Shown here in pieces: positions 14,939-22,749 of a DNA stretch of 33,053 bases. The DNA comes from Chloroflexota bacterium (GTDB taxonomy: Bacteria > Chloroflexota > Chloroflexia > JAMDCE01), in assembly GCA_023489135.1 (NCBI GenBank), contig JAMDCE010000231.1:1-33053 (forward strand), given 5' to 3'. A program made the translations under genes and the position numbers. How positions within the stretch are numbered: the stretch's first letter is position 1; each line of letters begins with the position of its first letter. The notes under the pieces are model-generated. The model was not told where the DNA came from. It saw only the letters and a list, made by a program, of their open reading frames with translations, and ran no database searches.

Positions 14939-15973
14939 ATGAGAACTTTGGCGACTTTGTTGGCAGTGGTAGTCGTAACCCTGTTGATGGGGCTGGCCGT
15001 GGGTTGCAGCCAGGCATCAAAATCAGCGGCCCCCGAGGAATTCTACCGGGGAAAGACGCTCACGTGGGTGGTTTCCGCCGGCGCCACAGGGGGTGACGAA
15101 ACCGACCTTCTGTCGCGAGCCGTGGCTCCATATCTGGCCAAGGAGCTCGGCGCCACCGTGAAGGTAACAAACATGGCCAGTGACGAAGGGCTCAACTGGG
15201 TCTACGAACAGGCCAAGCGCGACGGCCTTACCCTGGTGGCGAAGAGCACCAGCGCCGTGGTGGCGCCGGACATCATGAAAGCTCCCGGCATCCTCTACGA
15301 GACCGAAAAATTCAACATCCTGGCCGACATCTTCCCTGCCGGCAAGGTAATGCAGATTTCGCCCAAGCTACCGTACAAGACGCTGGATGATCTGCGGCAG
15401 GCCAAGGGGTTGAAAGGGGGAGGAACCGTCGCCAAAGGATCGCTCGGGCTGAGCGCCGCCGTGGGCCTGGAGATTCTGGGACTGGACGGCAAGGTCATCA
15501 CCGGGTTCAAAGGCAAGAAAGACCTGACGTTGGCCCTCGCTCGGGGGGAGATAGATTTCATGCTTACTAACGACGCCGGGGCGGCGAAAGACGCCGCCGA
15601 CGGCTACGCGGTAAACCTGCTGGTGGTGACCAAAGATCGAAGCGTGTTCGTGCCCGAAGTACCCACCATGTACGAGCTGGGAGTCAAGGTGCCAAGAGAA
15701 ATGGAGTCGGCTCTGGAGTTCATCTTGGCCGCCGGCTACATGACGGCTTTGCCGCCAGAGGTCCCACCGGAACGGGTCGAGTTTCTGCGAGGCGCATTCC
15801 AGAGGGTTGGCGCTAACCCCGAGCTCAAGGCGGAGCTCAAGAAGATCACCGGTGCGTCGAGTCCCTTCCTTACGGGCAAGATGTTGCAGGATCGCATGAA
15901 TACCATGAAGTCAAACAAGGTCCTGGCCGACCAGCTCGACGCCTTATTCACCAAGTATGGTGCGGTTCAATAG
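14939..15973 (+). CDS. Second TctC/Bug-family substrate-binding lipoprotein (paralog)
   Basis: ATG 14939 is preceded by a textbook AAAGGAGG (14925-14932), giving 344 residues; the frame stays open back to 14627 but that part lies over the promoter. Signal peptide with lipobox LAVGC (Cys23). Aligned by eye with the operon tctC product, the central stretch (KVMQISPKLPYKTLDD through LARGEIDFMLTND) is about 80% identical, while the first 80 mature residues are nearer 50%. The binding loop reads SAGATGGDETDLLSR against SSDAGGGTDLAAR in the paralog, a difference in length and charge that may change ligand preference. No membrane subunits follow it, so it probably feeds the TctA/TctB encoded on the other strand. 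Confidence 0.9.
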   Translation: MRTLATLLAVVVVTLLMGLAVGCSQASKSAAPEEFYRGKTLTWVVSAGATGGDETDLLSRAVAPYLAKELGATVKVTNMASDEGLNWVYEQAKRDGLTLVAKSTSAVVAPDIMKAPGILYETEKFNILADIFPAGKVMQISPKLPYKTLDDLRQAKGLKGGGTVAKGSLGLSAAVGLEILGLDGKVITGFKGKKDLTLALARGEIDFMLTNDAGAAKDAADGYAVNLLVVTKDRSVFVPEVPTMYELGVKVPREMESALEFILAAGYMTALPPEVPPERVEFLRGAFQRVGANPELKAELKKITGASSPFLTGKMLQDRMNTMKSNKVLADQLDALFTKYGAVQ

Positions 15974-16090
15974 GTGCGATAGGTTACCGAACAGGCCGCG
16001 CAGCGCAAGGCCAGGCACAGCCTGTTGCCGCAGGTCTTTGACGCTCGGTGCACATTAGGTATAACCGGATCAAAGGATTCGGACGGCCAT

Positions 16091-16112
16091 GGGGCGACCG
16101 GCCGGTCGCCCC
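16091..16112. repeat. Palindromic repeat, copy 1 (REP-like)
   Basis: A perfect 22-bp palindrome, GGGGCGACCGG followed by its complement, flanked on the right by CTACG. It lies in the convergent gap after the tctC paralog (stop 15973) and before the amidohydrolase (stop 16285), the usual place for REP-like elements. Together with copy 2 it forms an outward-mirrored pair about 105 bases apart. The rest of 15974-16284 shows no gene. Confidence 0.75.
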
Positions 16113-16213
16113 TACGAGCCTATCCGTGTTTCGGTGTTGCTTGGGAACTGGTCGGACCCCTACGCTCAGAATCGACAGAGACATTCGTTTTGCGGCGCCA
16201 TGTGCCTGGCCAT

Positions 16214-16238
16214 CGTAGGGGCGACCGGCCGGTCGCCC
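16214..16238. repeat. Palindromic repeat, copy 2 (REP-like, mirrored)
   Basis: CGTAG flank (16214-16218, sharing its last G with the GGGG run) runs into the palindrome GGGCGACCGG/CCGGTCGCCC (16219-16238). The flank is on the opposite side from that of copy 1, so the two copies point at each other like a BIME or a short MITE with palindromic ends. Confidence 0.75.
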
Positions 16239-16284
16239 TGTTGGTGTTCCGAGCAAACGAATCTCGGCAACATGCATCAAACGT

Positions 16285-17253
16285 CTAAACGCCCAGCAGC
16301 CTTCTCCCATTCTCAGACATTATCTTATTGAGATCGTCCTCCGACAGTCCCAATCCGCGGATTTGCTCCAGGTAGCCTCCGATCAGCCGTCCGTTGCGGA
16401 TCTCCTGGGGGTAATCGGTGCCGAACAGGATCTGCGACGGCTTCATCTCCAGCAACGCCGCCTTCAGGCCGCTTATGTTCCCGCAGACTCCGCCGCTGTC
16501 GAAGTAGAAGTTATTGTAGAAGTAGTCGTCGAATGATTTCCTGGGAAGCCTGCCGGCCTGGGGATGGCCGGCCGTTCCCCAGAACTCCTTGTCCTGGTAG
16601 GACCTCACGCGGCCCATTATCGCCGCGATTCCTCCCCCCAGGTGCGACATCTGCACCTTCAGCCCGGGAAAGTCGTCGAAAACCCCGCCGTTGATCATCC
16701 GAATGGTGCACATCTGCAGGCCAAACTCTCGACCGATGTTTCGGGCCATGTCGTAGTCCTGCATATATTCGACTCCGATCGTTTTGAGCGCGGGGTGAAT
16801 CATGATCCAGAGACCGAGCTCCTGCACTTTCTCGTAAAAGGGCCAGAGGTCCCTGGAATCGAGCGTGACGCCTCGGATGGACGATTCGATAGCCACGCCC
16901 CTGAAGCCCAGTTCTTTCGCCGCCCTCTCCAGCTCACCGTAGGCGGGTGCCCCAGCCAGGGGAGGAACGTGGGCGAGCCCCGCGAAGCGACCGGGATAGG
17001 TATCAACCGCTTCCTTGATCTTGTCGTTGGCTATGCGGCAATCCTCCAGACTGCCCATCATGGCCGGGCCGCAAGAGAGAACCCCCAGGTCTATGCCCCC
17101 CTGATCCATTGCCTCGATGTGCTGGGATAGATCGCCCAGGCGGGCGTGAAAAATGAAGCTGGGGGCCCCATCCTCGTATTTCACCGCGACCTGTTGCCCT
17201 TGAAGGTCCATCAATTCCGATGGCGAGTAGTGCATGTGGAAGTCGATGACCAT
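16285..17253 (-). CDS. Amidohydrolase-2 family metal-dependent hydrolase/decarboxylase (ACMSD-like)
   Basis: A 322-residue TIM-barrel enzyme of the family that includes ACMSD and gamma-resorcylate decarboxylase. Metal ligands are visible: His6 and His8 in DFHMHYS, His152 in IMIHPA, and Asp279 in LFGTDYP; His203 in MSHLGGG matches the catalytic histidine. Such enzymes decarboxylate or hydrolyse ring and chain carboxylates in the cytoplasm. AAGGAGGTGAAGA precedes the ATG. It is 38 bases downstream of the APH-like kinase gene on the same strand, possibly co-transcribed although no functional link is evident. With UbiD, it is the second candidate decarboxylase in the window. Substrate unknown. 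Confidence 0.88.
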   Translation of the reverse strand: MVIDFHMHYSPSELMDLQGQQVAVKYEDGAPSFIFHARLGDLSQHIEAMDQGGIDLGVLSCGPAMMGSLEDCRIANDKIKEAVDTYPGRFAGLAHVPPLAGAPAYGELERAAKELGFRGVAIESSIRGVTLDSRDLWPFYEKVQELGLWIMIHPALKTIGVEYMQDYDMARNIGREFGLQMCTIRMINGGVFDDFPGLKVQMSHLGGGIAAIMGRVRSYQDKEFWGTAGHPQAGRLPRKSFDDYFYNNFYFDSGGVCGNISGLKAALLEMKPSQILFGTDYPQEIRNGRLIGGYLEQIRGLGLSEDDLNKIMSENGRRLLGV

Positions 17254-17291
17254 TCTTCACCTCCTTGGCCGCTATTCTAGATGAATTCGCT

Positions 17292-18359
17292 TCAAGCGGC
17301 AATGGGGGGAACGGGTGGCCTCGCAAGTTCGTCGACGTAGCGCGAAGCGAGATCGAAGTAGCCCCTCGCCGTCCGCCGGGCATCGCCCTTCTCGTCGCGC
17401 ACGATTTCCCGCTCGTCCAGCTTGAAGCATTCGATCTTGGCTCTCACGCAAGCCCGATAGACCTTGTAGTAGTCGAATACGTCAAGGCAGTCGCGATCCC
17501 CGGAGGAATCCACGTAGGCTTCGACGAAGCGCCGCGAGAGCTTGGGGTATCCCGCGAAATCCAGGTCGGTGACCAGGAAGGCGATGTCCGAGGCGACGTC
17601 GCAGAAACGAAAGCGCTCGTTGAACTCGACACAATCGAATATGCGAATCTCGTCGGAGAAGCAGACGTTCTGGGCCCGCAAATCCCCGTGCCCATCCCGG
17701 ATTCGCCGCTGCCTGATTCGCTCGGCAAAGAGCGGTCCGTTGGCCCGCACGAAGTCCTCGGAGTACGCCCGGACCCTCTCGAACTGTTCGATCGGAAGCA
17801 CCCGGCCCACATAGGGCTCGATCTGGATGAAGTTCTCTCGCGCATTGTAGAGCACTGCCTCTGGAGTGCCGTAGCGAGAGACATCCGCATCGGTCCGCGC
17901 CTGCCGGTAGAAGTCGCTCAGAATCCGGGCTACTCTCTCCACCATCGAGTCAGTCACTCTACCTCCCGCCAGGAGCCGATCCATCATGCGCTCCTCGGGA
18001 AGCTGCTTCATCTTGACGGCATACTCCAGCACCCTGTCGCCCGGCCCCATCCGAATCCTGCCGCCCGACTCACTAATCTCCACAACCCCAACGTACATGT
18101 CGGGGGCCAGCCGGCGGTTCAGCCGCACCTCCTCCCGGCAGTAATGGTGCCGTTTGGAGAGAGTGGAGTAATCCAGAAAGCCGAAGTTCACCGGTTTCTT
18201 GATCTTGTAGGCGTATTCGCCCGTAAGCAGCACGTAGGAGATGTGGGTCTGGCGGAGATGGATTTTCGCGGTGGGGTGAGAGTAAGCTTGTGAATTCAGA
18301 AGCTCATCCACCAATCTTCGCAGCTGTCCTGCCTCGGCCGATTCGCCTCTGCCTCGCAC
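17292..18359 (-). CDS. Aminoglycoside-phosphotransferase-like kinase, stand-alone COG2187-type domain
   Basis: The frame is open from 18863 but upstream sequence overlaps the MoxR gene. GTG 18359 is preferred because AAGGAGG is five bases upstream, giving 355 residues. The kinase-like fold is clear: AYKIKKPVNFGFLDYSTL (50-67) with the ATP-binding lysine, catalytic loop HGDLRAQNV (224-232), and the metal-binding FDCVEFNERFRFCDVASD (241-258). This matches the APH half of the COG2187 'bifunctional aminoglycoside phosphotransferase/ATP-binding' proteins, whose second P-loop half is missing here. Drug resistance should not be assumed; the true substrate of this family is unclear. It diverges from the MoxR gene. 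Confidence 0.82.
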   Translation of the reverse strand: MRGRGESAEAGQLRRLVDELLNSQAYSHPTAKIHLRQTHISYVLLTGEYAYKIKKPVNFGFLDYSTLSKRHHYCREEVRLNRRLAPDMYVGVVEISESGGRIRMGPGDRVLEYAVKMKQLPEERMMDRLLAGGRVTDSMVERVARILSDFYRQARTDADVSRYGTPEAVLYNARENFIQIEPYVGRVLPIEQFERVRAYSEDFVRANGPLFAERIRQRRIRDGHGDLRAQNVCFSDEIRIFDCVEFNERFRFCDVASDIAFLVTDLDFAGYPKLSRRFVEAYVDSSGDRDCLDVFDYYKVYRACVRAKIECFKLDEREIVRDEKGDARRTARGYFDLASRYVDELARPPVPPIAA

Positions 18360-18416
18360 GGCCTCCTCCTTGCCTTTTGTTGACCGGCACAACTGCGGCA
18401 AGAATGGTACCAAAAG

Positions 18417-18445
18417 TTGACTCTCGGTCCCGTCCCCTGTATTAT
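18417..18445 (+). promoter_or_regulatory. Sigma-70-type promoter of the MoxR/VWA pair
   Basis: TTGACT (18417-18422), a 17-base spacer, and TATTAT (18440-18445). The predicted start near 18452 lies about 60 bases before the TTG at 18513. Its position within the longest possible reading frame supports the later start codon. Confidence 0.6.
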
Positions 18446-18512
18446 GGATAACTGTGGGGCTCGGCCGGCCGAGCTGCCACAGGTCATGGTGCATCCGAAT
18501 GGAGGAGACGAA

Positions 18513-19379
18513 TTGCCAGACATAAACGATACCTTCGACAAATTCCAGGGCACTCACAAGTACATCGTTTCCGAGGCCCTGCGCAACGACGTCAACGTGG
18601 CCATTGCCCTGGGCCGTCCGCTTCTGGTGAAAGGAGAGCCCGGCACCGGCAAGACCCTGCTCGCCCACAATATCGCCCTGGGGCTCGGCAAAGAGCTGAT
18701 CGTGTGGAACATCAAGTCCACCAGCAAGGCCCACGACGGTCTCTACATCTACGACACGGTCCAACGGCTCAACGATTCCCGCTTCGGCGACAGGGATGTC
18801 TCCGACATCCGCCAGTACATCAAGCTGGGCCAGCTGGGCAAATCGTTCGCGTCGCCGGAGCAAGTCGTTCTACTCATCGACGAGATCGACAAAGCCGATC
18901 TCGAGTTCCCCAACGACCTCTTGAACGAGCTGGACGAGATGTCGTTCTATGTTACAGAGATAGACGAAACCGTGCGGGCCAAGCACCGACCCATCGTGGT
19001 CATCACCAGCAACTCGGAGAAGGAGCTGCCCGACGCCTTCCTCCGCCGGTGCATCTTCCACTACATCGCTTTTCCTGCTTCGGAAATGATGGAGCAGATC
19101 GTCCGGGTGCACTTCCCCGACGTCGAGAGCGGCCTGGTCCAGGCCGCCATCAAGCGGTTCTACCAGCTACGCCAGATCGACGACTTCCGCAAGAAGCCTT
19201 CGACCAGCGAGCTGTTGGATTGGATTCAGGCCCTGATTCTGGCCGGAGTGGACCACACCTCCATCGAACAGGAGATGCCCTTCATCAGCGCCCTTCTGAA
19301 GAAGGAGCAGGATCTGGATATTTACCTGGGCAAGCGCAGTCCGGTATCCCATTCGGCGTACCGCCGCTTTTTGCCCTAG
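18513..19379 (+). CDS. MoxR-type AAA+ ATPase
   Basis: Start at TTG 18513 with GGAGGAG (18501-18507) five bases upstream, giving 288 residues; the longer frame from 18417 would begin inside the promoter. Motifs: GTHKYIVSEAL at the N-terminus, Walker A GEPGTGKT (41-48), Walker B VLLIDEID (119-126), sensor-1 VVITSNSEKELPDAF and the arginine-finger region FLRRC. MoxR ATPases act as chaperones that insert cofactors or assemble complexes with a VWA partner, such as CoxD/CoxE for CO dehydrogenase. Such a partner follows 21 bases downstream. No large metalloenzyme subunit is nearby, so the client is unknown. Confidence 0.92.
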   Translation: MPDINDTFDKFQGTHKYIVSEALRNDVNVAIALGRPLLVKGEPGTGKTLLAHNIALGLGKELIVWNIKSTSKAHDGLYIYDTVQRLNDSRFGDRDVSDIRQYIKLGQLGKSFASPEQVVLLIDEIDKADLEFPNDLLNELDEMSFYVTEIDETVRAKHRPIVVITSNSEKELPDAFLRRCIFHYIAFPASEMMEQIVRVHFPDVESGLVQAAIKRFYQLRQIDDFRKKPSTSELLDWIQALILAGVDHTSIEQEMPFISALLKKEQDLDIYLGKRSPVSHSAYRRFLP

Positions 19380-19400
19380 CACGTTCCGGCGAGGTTTGAG

Positions 19401-20576
19401 TTGTTTGTCGATTTCTTCTTCACGCTGAGGAAGCACAAGGTTCCCGTCTCCCTGCTGGAGTGGATGACGCTGATGGAGGCTCTGGACCGCGGCTACGCTT
19501 TCTCCAGCCTCACCAACTTCTACCACCTGGCCCGGTCAATACTGGTCAAGAGCGAGACCCACTACGACGCCTACGACGTGGCCTTCAAAGAATACTTCGA
19601 GGGGATCGAGACCCCCGAGGAGATCTCCGACCAGGTGTTGGATTGGCTGAACGATCCCGTTCGCCGGCTGGAGCTCTCGCCGGAGCAGTTGGCCCGGTTG
19701 GACAGGATGAGCTTCGAGGAGCTACTCAAAACGCTCGAAGAGCGCCTGCGCGAGCAAAAAGAGCGGCACGACGGCGGAAGCAAGTGGATTGGGACCGGCG
19801 GCACCTCCCCGTTCGGCCACTCCGGGCGCAATCCCAGCGGAATCCGGATCGGCAACATCTCCCTTGGGGGACGGTCTGCGCTGCAGGTAGCTTCCGAGAG
19901 AAGCTTCCGGAACTACCGCAGCGACGTGGTGCTCGACGTCCGGCAAATGAAGGTGGCTCTCAAGCGGCTGCGCCACCTGGCGCGCACCGGTCCCAAGGAT
20001 CAACTGGCGCTTCCCGAGACCATCGACGCTACCTGCCAGAACGCGGGAGAGCTGGAGTTCATCTGGGAGTCGGAGCGGCGCAACAGGGTCAAGGTCTTGC
20101 TGATAATGGACGTCGGTGGCTCCATGGATCCTTTCGCCACCCTGTGCAGCCGGCTCTTCACGGCCGCCCACTCCGCCACCCACTTCAAGGACTTCAAGTA
20201 CTACTATTTCCACAACTGCATCTACGGCAACCTGTATCCCGACATCGAGCGGCGCCGGCCCGTGGGCACCGACCACGTGCTGAAGACCCTGGATCCCGAC
20301 TACAAGCTCATTCTGGTAGGCGATGCCCAGATGGCTCCCTCCGAGCTCACCTACCGCAACGGGGCCATCGACTACTGGGATATGAACGACACGCCGGGTA
20401 TAGTATGGTTACAGAAGATAGCCGACCACTTCACCCATCGCGTCTGGCTGAATCCCGAGAGCTCTACCCAGTGGGAGCATCCCACGGTATACGCCATCGG
20501 CAAGCTATTCCCCATGTTCGAGCTGACGCTCGACGGATTGGATAGGGCCGTGAGGCAGTTGGTGGTGAACAAATAG
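19401..20576 (+). CDS. CoxE-like VWA-domain protein, partner of MoxR ATPase
   Basis: A 391-residue protein from TTG 19401 (GAGG seven bases upstream). An N-terminal helical domain (MFVDFFFTLRKHKVPVSLLE; residues about 1-120) is followed by a Gly-rich segment (125-160) and a von Willebrand A-type domain (about 225-380). The MIDAS loop reads LLIMDVGGSMDP (233-244), DxGxS rather than the usual DxSxS. I believe this variant is shared by many CoxE-like relatives, but cannot check. It follows the MoxR gene closely and should act with it in complex assembly in the cytoplasm; there is no signal peptide or membrane anchor. It ends 12 bases before the convergent gene at 20589. Confidence 0.88.
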   Translation: MFVDFFFTLRKHKVPVSLLEWMTLMEALDRGYAFSSLTNFYHLARSILVKSETHYDAYDVAFKEYFEGIETPEEISDQVLDWLNDPVRRLELSPEQLARLDRMSFEELLKTLEERLREQKERHDGGSKWIGTGGTSPFGHSGRNPSGIRIGNISLGGRSALQVASERSFRNYRSDVVLDVRQMKVALKRLRHLARTGPKDQLALPETIDATCQNAGELEFIWESERRNRVKVLLIMDVGGSMDPFATLCSRLFTAAHSATHFKDFKYYYFHNCIYGNLYPDIERRRPVGTDHVLKTLDPDYKLILVGDAQMAPSELTYRNGAIDYWDMNDTPGIVWLQKIADHFTHRVWLNPESSTQWEHPTVYAIGKLFPMFELTLDGLDRAVRQLVVNK

Positions 20577-20588
20577 GCGAAGAACCTC

Positions 20589-21269
20589 TTACCTTCTCGA
20601 CCGCTTGAAAAGCTCGAAGAACCTGTCCTGGTAGTCCTCAAACAACCCCCAGCGCTGAAGCTCCCGCACCAGCTTGGGGGCGCTGGCACGGTCTTTTTCC
20701 ACGTCCTCGAACATGCGATCTATGACGAACCGGGCGTGCTTGGGAACGCCTCCCTCCACGTCGAGGAGCCCGTTTCGGTCCAGCTCGGTCAAGGCGTTGG
20801 AGAGCGATCGCGCGGCCATGTCCAGCGCGAGTTTCCACACCGAGATGTTCCAGGTCTCCTCTGCCCCCTCCAGGATGCCACAGAGGGTGTCCTTGTCGCG
20901 GTCCACCCTTTCCCGCACCCGCGCCGTGACCTCGTCCAGCGAGTTAGAGACCATGACCATTTCTTTGGGCTCGTGTCGAAAGGCGTACCGCAGCATGGGC
21001 GTATCGGAGCCATAGCTTCGCCTCAGCCACTCGGCCAGATCCTTCCCGTGGGAGCCAAACCCCTCGAAGGTGGGCAAATAGTGGGGGGTCAGTATGCGCG
21101 GCATTTCCGCCACCACTTTGCCTTCCCGCACTGCGCAAAGCTGGTCGAGCAGGCTGGTGATGATGAAGTAGTTGATGTTGGTGGTCCCGAAGGTGGCCAG
21201 ATTCTGCTTGGGATACAGGCGAACTCGGGTGTTGCCTATAGCCTGTTCTATTACTTCAAAGGTATCCAT
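20589..21269 (-). CDS. Conserved-looking protein of unknown function
   Basis: 226 residues, soluble and charged, with no signal peptide. The N-terminal half looks like an alpha/beta fold (RLYPKQNLATFGTTNINYF; VREGKVVAEMPRILTPHYLP), while the C-terminal half is helical (LDEVTARVRERVDRDKDTL; FVIDRMFEDVEKDRASA). No catalytic motif is recognisable. The coding frame is credible: good length, ATG with AGGGGG upstream, and tight spacing (eight bases) after the MBL-fold hydrolase gene, with which it likely forms an operon. It converges on the VWA gene. The N-terminus mentions no known family to me; function not assigned. Confidence 0.75.
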   Translation of the reverse strand: MDTFEVIEQAIGNTRVRLYPKQNLATFGTTNINYFIITSLLDQLCAVREGKVVAEMPRILTPHYLPTFEGFGSHGKDLAEWLRRSYGSDTPMLRYAFRHEPKEMVMVSNSLDEVTARVRERVDRDKDTLCGILEGAEETWNISVWKLALDMAARSLSNALTELDRNGLLDVEGGVPKHARFVIDRMFEDVEKDRASAPKLVRELQRWGLFEDYQDRFFELFKRSRR

Positions 21270-21277
21270 ACTTCCCC

Positions 21278-22036
21278 CTAGAACGGCAGCACATAAGCCA
21301 GAACGAACCGAAAGTTCGACTCCACTTCGCCCTTGCCGGTAATAACACCTGGATGCCCGTAAGGATGCCCGCAGAGCAAATGCTCGACGTCCAGATCCGC
21401 CAGCTTCGCCACGCTGTCTCTCAACGTCCGCGCGTCTCCACCCGAGAAATCGGTACGCCCCACGTTCCGATAAAACACCACATCCCCCGCGGCCAGCGCG
21501 CGCTTCTCAGGCCAGTAGATGGAAATCGAGCCGGGCGAGTGCCCCGGCGTGTGCAGTATTTTCAGCGCAATCGGATCCGGCGCCCCCAGCTGCAGCTCAC
21601 CCTCGCCAAGGAAGATGTCGGGCTCCATCTCCGGGGGCGACGCGCCATCCCCACCGTACGACTCGCCCACGATGCGGAGAAAAGCCTCTCGGTCGTTCTC
21701 GTGCACTGCCACCAGAGCGCCGGTTCGCCGCTTGATTTCCAGCGCGGCTTCGCAGTGGTCGGGATGGCAATGTGTGCAAACGACCAGACCGATCTCCTCC
21801 GGAGCGATGCCATCCTTGGACAGGTTTGCCAGCAGGATATCGAGGGCAGACTCTTCATACGCGCCGGCCAGGCCTGCCCGCACCGCTCCCACGGCCGGAT
21901 TGACAACCCGTCTCTCGCCCGGGTCTATTATCATGTATCGACGCTTTCCCTCTAAACTGTACCGGAGAACGTAGGTGTTGCACCCGTTGCTTGGCCTCGA
22001 CCAAACGTAAGCGTAGATGCCTTCCGTGAGTTCCAT
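21278..22036 (-). CDS. MBL-fold metallo-hydrolase (glyoxalase II-like)
   Basis: 252 residues with a complete dinuclear metal site: THCHPDH (88-94; His89, His91, Asp93, His94), His166 in LHTPGHSPGS, Asp185 in AAGDVVFY, and His224 or His227 in LLCGHPYGHPG. This is the signature of glyoxalase II-like hydrolases acting on thioesters, lactones or similar bonds in the cytoplasm. The first residues (ELTEGIYAYVWSRPSNGCNTY) form the usual opening beta-strands. A TGCTATAAT extended -10 box lies about 40 bases upstream. It is likely co-transcribed with the unknown gene that follows. The substrate is not predictable from the motif. Confidence 0.88.
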   Translation of the reverse strand: MELTEGIYAYVWSRPSNGCNTYVLRYSLEGKRRYMIIDPGERRVVNPAVGAVRAGLAGAYEESALDILLANLSKDGIAPEEIGLVVCTHCHPDHCEAALEIKRRTGALVAVHENDREAFLRIVGESYGGDGASPPEMEPDIFLGEGELQLGAPDPIALKILHTPGHSPGSISIYWPEKRALAAGDVVFYRNVGRTDFSGGDARTLRDSVAKLADLDVEHLLCGHPYGHPGVITGKGEVESNFRFVLAYVLPF

Positions 22037-22075
22037 TTTCTCATTCCAAACTTGCCAAGATTACCTCTGTCGCAT

Positions 22076-22084
22076 ATTATAGCA
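22076..22084 (-). promoter_or_regulatory. Extended -10 promoter element for the MBL-fold gene
   Basis: On the minus strand TGC-TATAAT (plus 22076-22084) makes an extended -10 box, with no convincing -35 hexamer. The predicted start near 22069 gives a leader of about 33 bases to the ATG at 22036. Confidence 0.4.
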
Positions 22085-22166
22085 TGGAGGTGGTTACCAG
22101 TCTTAATATCGGTTCCAGTATTGATTTACGCGAATCAACACCAGGAAACCTGCTGGAGGCGCGGCT

Positions 22167-22748
22167 ATGGAGAAAAAGAGAATAAAGAGCGCCTGGGAGA
22201 TAGCGCTGGAGCGGGCAGAGAGGCTGGGCGACCTGTCGCGGGATGAGTTGCGTGCCCGGGAAGAGGCGCAGCATGACCAGATAGGCCAAGCTCTGGCTTC
22301 GCGGCACCTGTCCGGACTTCCGTTGAGGGAGCTACTCTTCGCGATTGGTAAGCACGAGGACTCGGCCCGCAAGAATATTCAAAAGGCCGTGGCGGCGGCC
22401 CTGGCCGATGCTCTTGACCTGGATAACCCCGATTCCGCTGAGATGGCGAGGGTCGCGCTTCAAGCTTTGCTGCCCGAGCTCCATCTAGGCGAGCAGACCG
22501 AGAGGGCCCGGAAGGTCATCGCCGACTATCACGGAGCCAAGAGGGAGGCTCAGGCGGACCACCGCGACACGGTTCACCAGAAGATCGTTCACCACCTGCG
22601 GCGGCGGGGCATCGCCGGTTCAGCGGTGCGCCCTAACCTGAATGCCACTCAAGAGTGGCAGGAACTGGTCAATCAAACTCGAAGCGAATTTGCCGACCGA
22701 TTGCTTCATCTGAAAATCGAACTACGATCGCGAGTATTGGAGGCCTGA
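22167..22748 (+). CDS. Hypothetical helical protein (KIKSAWEIALER-type)
   Basis: 193 residues, almost entirely helical and highly charged, with no membrane segment. It opens with KKRIKSAWEIALERAERLGD, a start I associate with a conserved uncharacterised bacterial family (possibly DUF6657), but this is from memory. No catalytic motif is apparent; repeated Glu/Ala/Arg helices (LRAREEAQHDQIGQAL, TERARKVIADYHGAKREAQ) suggest a scaffold or coiled coil. TGGAGG lies seven bases before the ATG. Its stop is one base before the hemerythrin gene, so the two are co-translated and may act together. A TTGATT-N6-AATCAA inverted repeat lies 30-46 bases upstream. Confidence 0.75.
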   Translation: MEKKRIKSAWEIALERAERLGDLSRDELRAREEAQHDQIGQALASRHLSGLPLRELLFAIGKHEDSARKNIQKAVAAALADALDLDNPDSAEMARVALQALLPELHLGEQTERARKVIADYHGAKREAQADHRDTVHQKIVHHLRRRGIAGSAVRPNLNATQEWQELVNQTRSEFADRLLHLKIELRSRVLEA

Positions 22749-22749
22749 T

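Noticed and set aside
14386..14940. Minus-strand 184-codon frame in the gap between tctC paralogs
   Set aside because: No ribosome-binding site, no recognisable domain, mixed composition, and it covers the plus-strand promoter and ribosome-binding site of the paralog.
16025..16331. Frames through the palindromic repeats
   Set aside because: Their GRSP/GRPAGRP-like repeats simply translate the palindromes.
17265..18293. Plus-strand 342-codon frame opposite the kinase gene
   Set aside because: Antisense shadow; the kinase catalytic motifs are intact on the minus strand.
17292..18359. Antibiotic-resistance gene interpretation of the APH-like kinase
   Set aside because: Sequence fits the COG2187-type family, whose substrate is not known to be an aminoglycoside; no resistance context nearby.
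18360..18863. N-terminal extension of the APH-like kinase frame
   Set aside because: It overlaps the MoxR coding region and promoter on the other strand; GTG 18359 has a strong ribosome-binding site.
19460..20545. Second plus-strand frame within the VWA gene
   Set aside because: Arg/Pro/Gly-rich alternate-frame product; the MIDAS-containing frame is the real one.
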